From an uncultured Drancourtella sp. (GTDB lineage: Bacteria > Bacillota > Clostridia > Lachnospirales > Lachnospiraceae), in assembly GCA_937880845.1 (NCBI GenBank), contig CALFLL010000027.1, forward strand, positions 1 through 16,617: a stretch of DNA of 16,617 bases, read 5' to 3'. Under the pieces are notes generated by a model that was not told the origin of the DNA, searched no databases, and saw only the letters and a program-made list of their open reading frames with translations. The translations under genes were made by a program, and so were the position numbers. Shown here piece by piece: positions 14,386 through 16,617 of this stretch; position 1 is the stretch's first letter; the number at the start of each line of letters is the position of its first letter.

Positions 14386-15414
14386 ATGAACGAAAAGAAG
14401 GATATAGTAATATTGGCGATTGAAAGTTCCTGTGATGAAACATCTGCGGCAGTTGTAAAAAACGGGCGGGAAGTGCTGTCAAACGTGATTTCTTCCCAGA
14501 TTGATCTGCATAAATTGTATGGTGGAGTTGTACCTGAGATTGCTTCAAGAAAACATATTGAAAAGATCAATCAGGTGATAGAAGAAGCATTAAAAGATGC
14601 AGAAATGACTTTAGATAATATGGATGCAGTTGCGGTTACTTACGGACCGGGACTTGTAGGGGCCCTTCTTGTAGGGGTGGCGGAAGCAAAAGCCATTGCT
14701 TATGCACGAAATCTCCCTCTGATCGGAGTGCATCATATCGAAGGGCACATTTCAGCCAATTATATAGAAAATAAAGAGTTGGAACCACCGTTTTTATGTC
14801 TTGTCGTTTCGGGAGGCCATACACATCTTGTATGTGTGGAGGATTACGGAAAATATAAGATTCTCGGAAAAACAAAAGATGATGCCGCAGGGGAGGCGTT
14901 CGATAAAGTTGCCCGTGCCATAGGACTGGGTTATCCGGGAGGACCGAAGATTGATAAGCTTGCAAAAGAAGGAAATCCGGATGCGATTGCCTTCCCAAGA
15001 GCCCATGTAGGGGATTCTGTGTATGATTTTAGTTTCAGTGGTGTAAAATCGGCTGTATTAAACTACATTAACGGATGTAAAATGAAAAATGAAGAATATA
15101 ATGAAGCAGATATTGCAGCATCTTTCCAAAAAGCGGTGACAGATGTTCTTGTTGATCATGCCATGAAAGGTGTGGAAAATTATGGATTGAAAAAATTGGC
15201 CATTGCAGGCGGAGTTGCATCTAATTCAAGCCTTCGTGCAGCCATGAAACAGGCATGTGAAGAAAGGAAAATCGAATTTTACCATCCTTCACCGATATTA
15301 TGTACGGATAACGCAGCAATGATCGGGGCAGCAGGATATTATGACTACATAAATGGAATACAAAGCGGATGGGACCTGAATGCGGTGCCGAATCTGAAGC
15401 TGGGAGAAAGATAA
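14386..15414 (+). CDS. tsaD: tRNA threonylcarbamoyladenosine transferase TsaD
   Basis: A 342-aa ASKHA-fold enzyme, catalytic subunit of the t6A complex. It transfers the threonylcarbamoyl group from threonylcarbamoyl-AMP to A37 of ANN-decoding tRNAs. Seen in the sequence: AIESSCDETSAAVV at 11-24, the metal-binding HHIEGH at 116-121 (His117 and His121), VSGGHTH, GEAFDKVARAIGLGYPGGP, and TDNAAMIG near the end, with Asp308 the third metal ligand. The frame is open back to 14353 inside rnz, but the ATG at 14386 follows GTGGAGG by 7-8 nt and gives the normal N-terminus. TsaE, TsaB and TsaD are all in this operon, so the core complex can be made in step. Confidence 0.96.
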   Translation: MNEKKDIVILAIESSCDETSAAVVKNGREVLSNVISSQIDLHKLYGGVVPEIASRKHIEKINQVIEEALKDAEMTLDNMDAVAVTYGPGLVGALLVGVAEAKAIAYARNLPLIGVHHIEGHISANYIENKELEPPFLCLVVSGGHTHLVCVEDYGKYKILGKTKDDAAGEAFDKVARAIGLGYPGGPKIDKLAKEGNPDAIAFPRAHVGDSVYDFSFSGVKSAVLNYINGCKMKNEEYNEADIAASFQKAVTDVLVDHAMKGVENYGLKKLAIAGGVASNSSLRAAMKQACEERKIEFYHPSPILCTDNAAMIGAAGYYDYINGIQSGWDLNAVPNLKLGER

Positions 15415-15427
15415 AAGAGGCGGGAAA

Positions 15428-16153
15428 ATGAAAAAAAAATGTATTGCAGTCATATTGGCAGCGGGACAGGGAAAAAGAATGGGTACACAGATCCGGAAAC
15501 AATATCTGGAACTGTGTAGTCGTCCTGTACTCTGCTATACGGTCAAAGCATTTGAACAGTCTGACATCATAGATGAAATTATTCTCGTAACGGGAAAAGG
15601 GGAAAAAGAATATGTACGGACAGAAATTGTTGGCAAATACCGTATGCATAAAGTTTCCAAAATCATAGAAGGCGGGAAAGAACGCTATGATTCTGTTTGG
15701 AATGCCTTGAGTTTTATAGAGGAACATTATAATACGGAACATATGATGATTTTTATACATGACGGTGCACGTCCTTTTGCCGATGACGAAATGATTCGGC
15801 GTACATATGAAGCGGCAGGTAAATACGGGGCATGTGTAGCCGGAATGCCTGTAAAAGATACGATTAAAATCGTAAATGAAGAAAAAGAAGCAATCGAAAC
15901 GCCAAACAGACAAAAACTGTGGATGGTGCAAACACCGCAGGTATTTACCGCATCCTTGATCATAGAAGCCTATAAGAAAATGATGGAAGTTCCGCATGAT
16001 CATGTGACGGATGATGCGATGGCAGTAGAAACAATGATGGGATATCCTGTGAAGCTTGTGGAAGGATCCTATGAAAATATTAAAATAACAACGCCAGAAG
16101 ATATGGAAATTGCCGAGGTTTTTGTAAGAAGAAAAAAATTAGAAAATATATAA
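15428..16153 (+). CDS. ispD: 2-C-methyl-D-erythritol 4-phosphate cytidylyltransferase
   Basis: A 241-aa nucleotidyltransferase for the third step of the MEP isoprenoid pathway: MEP plus CTP gives CDP-ME. Motifs: LAAGQGKRMG at 10-19 with KQY(L) at 24-27, HDGARPF, the RQKLWMVQTPQVF segment, TDDA, and ENIKITTPEDM. These together separate it from the related ribitol-5-phosphate cytidylyltransferase TarI, although some TarI/IspD ambiguity always remains for Firmicutes proteins of this length. It starts 13 nt after tsaD with a weak GAGGCGGG ribosome binding site and is probably co-transcribed. No terminator follows; a stable-RNA promoter begins 8 nt after the stop codon. Confidence 0.9.
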   Translation: MKKKCIAVILAAGQGKRMGTQIRKQYLELCSRPVLCYTVKAFEQSDIIDEIILVTGKGEKEYVRTEIVGKYRMHKVSKIIEGGKERYDSVWNALSFIEEHYNTEHMMIFIHDGARPFADDEMIRRTYEAAGKYGACVAGMPVKDTIKIVNEEKEAIETPNRQKLWMVQTPQVFTASLIIEAYKKMMEVPHDHVTDDAMAVETMMGYPVKLVEGSYENIKITTPEDMEIAEVFVRRKKLENI

Positions 16154-16161
16154 ATTTATTA

Positions 16162-16190
16162 TTGACAAGCTGGTACTCTTCTGATAGAAT
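16162..16190 (+). promoter_or_regulatory. Strong promoter of the serine tRNA pair
   Basis: TTGACA (16162-16167), exactly 17 bp, TAGAAT (16185-16190), starting 8 nt after the ispD stop. The perfect -35 suits a stable RNA gene. Transcription would begin near 16197. Confidence 0.85.
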
Positions 16191-16195
16191 ACCTA

Positions 16196-16218
16196 TTGTT
16201 CGCTAGTGATGCGGACAA
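16196..16218 (+). other. 5' leader hairpin of the tRNA-Ser transcript
   Basis: TTGTTCGC (16196-16203) pairs with GCGGACAA (16211-16218) around a 7-nt loop, with one G-U pair. It begins at the predicted transcription start. The downstream A/T-rich stretch with seven T (16233-16239) is 14 nt away, too far for a classic terminator. Confidence 0.4.
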
Positions 16219-16245
16219 AAACAAATGAATAATTTTTTTCAATAA

Positions 16246-16331
16246 GGAGAGGTATCGAAGTGGTCATAACGAGGCGGTCTTGAAAACCGTTTGTCCGCAA
16301 GGGCGCGTGGGTTCGAATCCCACTCTCTCCG
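16246..16331 (+). tRNA. tRNA-Ser (anticodon UGA)
   Basis: Acceptor GGAGAGG (16246-16252) pairs with TCTCTCC (16324-16330); the discriminator is G. The anticodon stem GCGGT/ACCGT encloses the loop CTTGAAA, with anticodon TGA at 16281-16283. A long variable arm (about 16291-16305) and T arm GTGGGTTCGAATCCCAC follow, as expected for a class II serine tRNA. CCA is not encoded (the next bases are CTT), so it must be added after 3' processing. Confidence 0.96.
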
Positions 16332-16360
16332 CTTCAGTAAAATAACTGAAATCAGGCTAT

Positions 16361-16449
16361 GGAGAAATACCCAAGAGGCTGAAGGGGCTCCCCTGGAAAG
16401 GGAGTAGGTCGTTAATAGCGGCGCGAGGGTTCAAATCCCTCTTTCTCCG
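16361..16449 (+). tRNA. tRNA-Ser (anticodon GGA)
   Basis: Acceptor GGAGAAA (16361-16367) pairs with TTTCTCC (16442-16448); the discriminator is G. The anticodon stem CTCCC/GGGAG encloses the loop CTGGAAA, with anticodon GGA at 16395-16397. The long variable arm (about 16405-16421) and T arm GAGGGTTCAAATCCCTC mark a class II serine tRNA. CCA is not encoded. It lies 29 bp after the first serine tRNA and is probably cut from the same transcript. It reads UCC and UCU. Confidence 0.96.
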
Positions 16450-16465
16450 TTCGCTTTTTGAAGAT

Positions 16466-16497
16466 GCTGAAAAAAGTCGAAAAAAGTACTTGACAGA
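16466..16497 (+). repeat. A-tract/TTGACA promoter module, copy 1
   Basis: Two A6 tracts about 11 bp apart lead into the -35 box TTGACA. The module recurs almost unchanged at 16572-16604. Phased A tracts upstream of the -35 are typical of UP-element-like enhancement of rRNA promoters. Confidence 0.75.
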
Positions 16498-16518
16498 CTT
16501 GAAAAGCGATGATATAAC
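16490..16518 (+). promoter_or_regulatory. Probable rRNA-type promoter P1
   Basis: TTGACA (16490-16495), 17 bp, TATAAC (16513-16518), preceded by phased A tracts. Transcription would start near 16525; immediately after comes a perfect 6-bp hairpin (16527-16532 with 16537-16542). No gene follows within the window. Confidence 0.8.
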
Positions 16519-16571
16519 AACAAAGATTCGTCAGAAGACGAAGACACAGAACTTCCTGTGGAGGCACGGCG

Positions 16572-16617
16572 GCTTGAAAAAAGCCGAAAAAAGTGCTTGA
16601 CAGAGAGGAAGAGATGT
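16572..16617 (+). promoter_or_regulatory. Second copy of the promoter module (P2), cut by the window end
   Basis: The A-tract module (16572-16604) repeats copy 1 with a few changes and ends in TTGACA at 16597-16602. Its -10 would fall at about 16620, outside the window. Spacing between the two -35 boxes is 107 bp. Tandem promoters of this kind point to a ribosomal RNA operon starting beyond the edge. Confidence 0.75.

Noticed and set aside
15221..16003. A 260-codon minus-strand open frame opposite the tsaD end and ispD
   Set aside because: It runs antisense to two well-supported genes, has low-complexity Phe/Ile/Cys/His-rich composition typical of an antisense frame, and shows no recognisable domain.
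16333..16350. TTCAGT/ACTGAA hairpin between the two serine tRNAs as a terminator
   Set aside because: A 6-bp A/T-rich stem without a following T tract; more likely a spacer structure in the tRNA precursor.

Overview
The window looks like a chromosomal segment of a low-to-moderate GC Gram-positive anaerobe of the Clostridia, most likely a Lachnospiraceae-type gut bacterium. This is an inference from gene content: a [FeFe] hydrogenase with a GltD-like partner, a DUF5067-type membrane protein, a RibU transporter under an FMN riboswitch, a clustered set of t6A genes, consensus AGGAGG ribosome binding sites, and sigma-A promoters with 17-bp spacers. No phage, insertion sequence, CRISPR array or other mobile element was seen. 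Most of the window is core chromosome.

Left part (1-6672, all genes on the minus strand). Reading right to left there is a two-gene redox operon: a 610-aa NuoF-iron-sulfur/GltD-like flavoprotein and a 579-aa [FeFe] hydrogenase whose start overlaps the preceding stop by 7 nt. A hairpin terminator ends it, and the -35 box of the next promoter lies inside that hairpin. That promoter drives a YegS/DagK-type lipid kinase. Then come a zinc-ribbon/five-TM/DUF5067-like protein and a PAP2-type membrane phosphatase, ending in a strong hairpin at 13-46.

Central intergenic region (6673-7089). It holds the divergent hydrogenase promoter, a perfect 7-bp inverted repeat, a consensus promoter followed about 100 bp later by an intrinsic terminator with no convincing gene between (candidate small RNA), and the promoter of the next gene.

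Right part (7090-16153, plus strand). tex (transcription accessory protein) is followed by its own-promoter FMN riboswitch, terminator and ribU. A terminator and a consensus promoter then open a long operon: tsaE, trpS, tsaB, rimI, a small zinc-ribbon protein, rnz, tsaD, ispD. Three t6A-modification proteins (TsaE, TsaB, TsaD), a tRNA synthetase and the tRNA 3'-processing enzyme RNase Z make this mainly a tRNA-maturation operon; IspD (isoprenoid synthesis) is at its end.

End (16154-16617). A promoter with a TTGACA -35 precedes two serine tRNA genes (anticodons UGA and GGA), neither with an encoded CCA. Beyond them are two tandem copies of an A-tract plus TTGACA promoter module, of the kind that drives rRNA operons. 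The second is cut by the window edge, so an rRNA operon or further stable RNA genes probably begin just outside.

I did not find a clearly new multi-gene system. The points most worth checking are the hydrogenase/GltD pair, the orphan promoter-terminator unit at 6837-6961, and the promoter nested in a terminator at 3033-3081.
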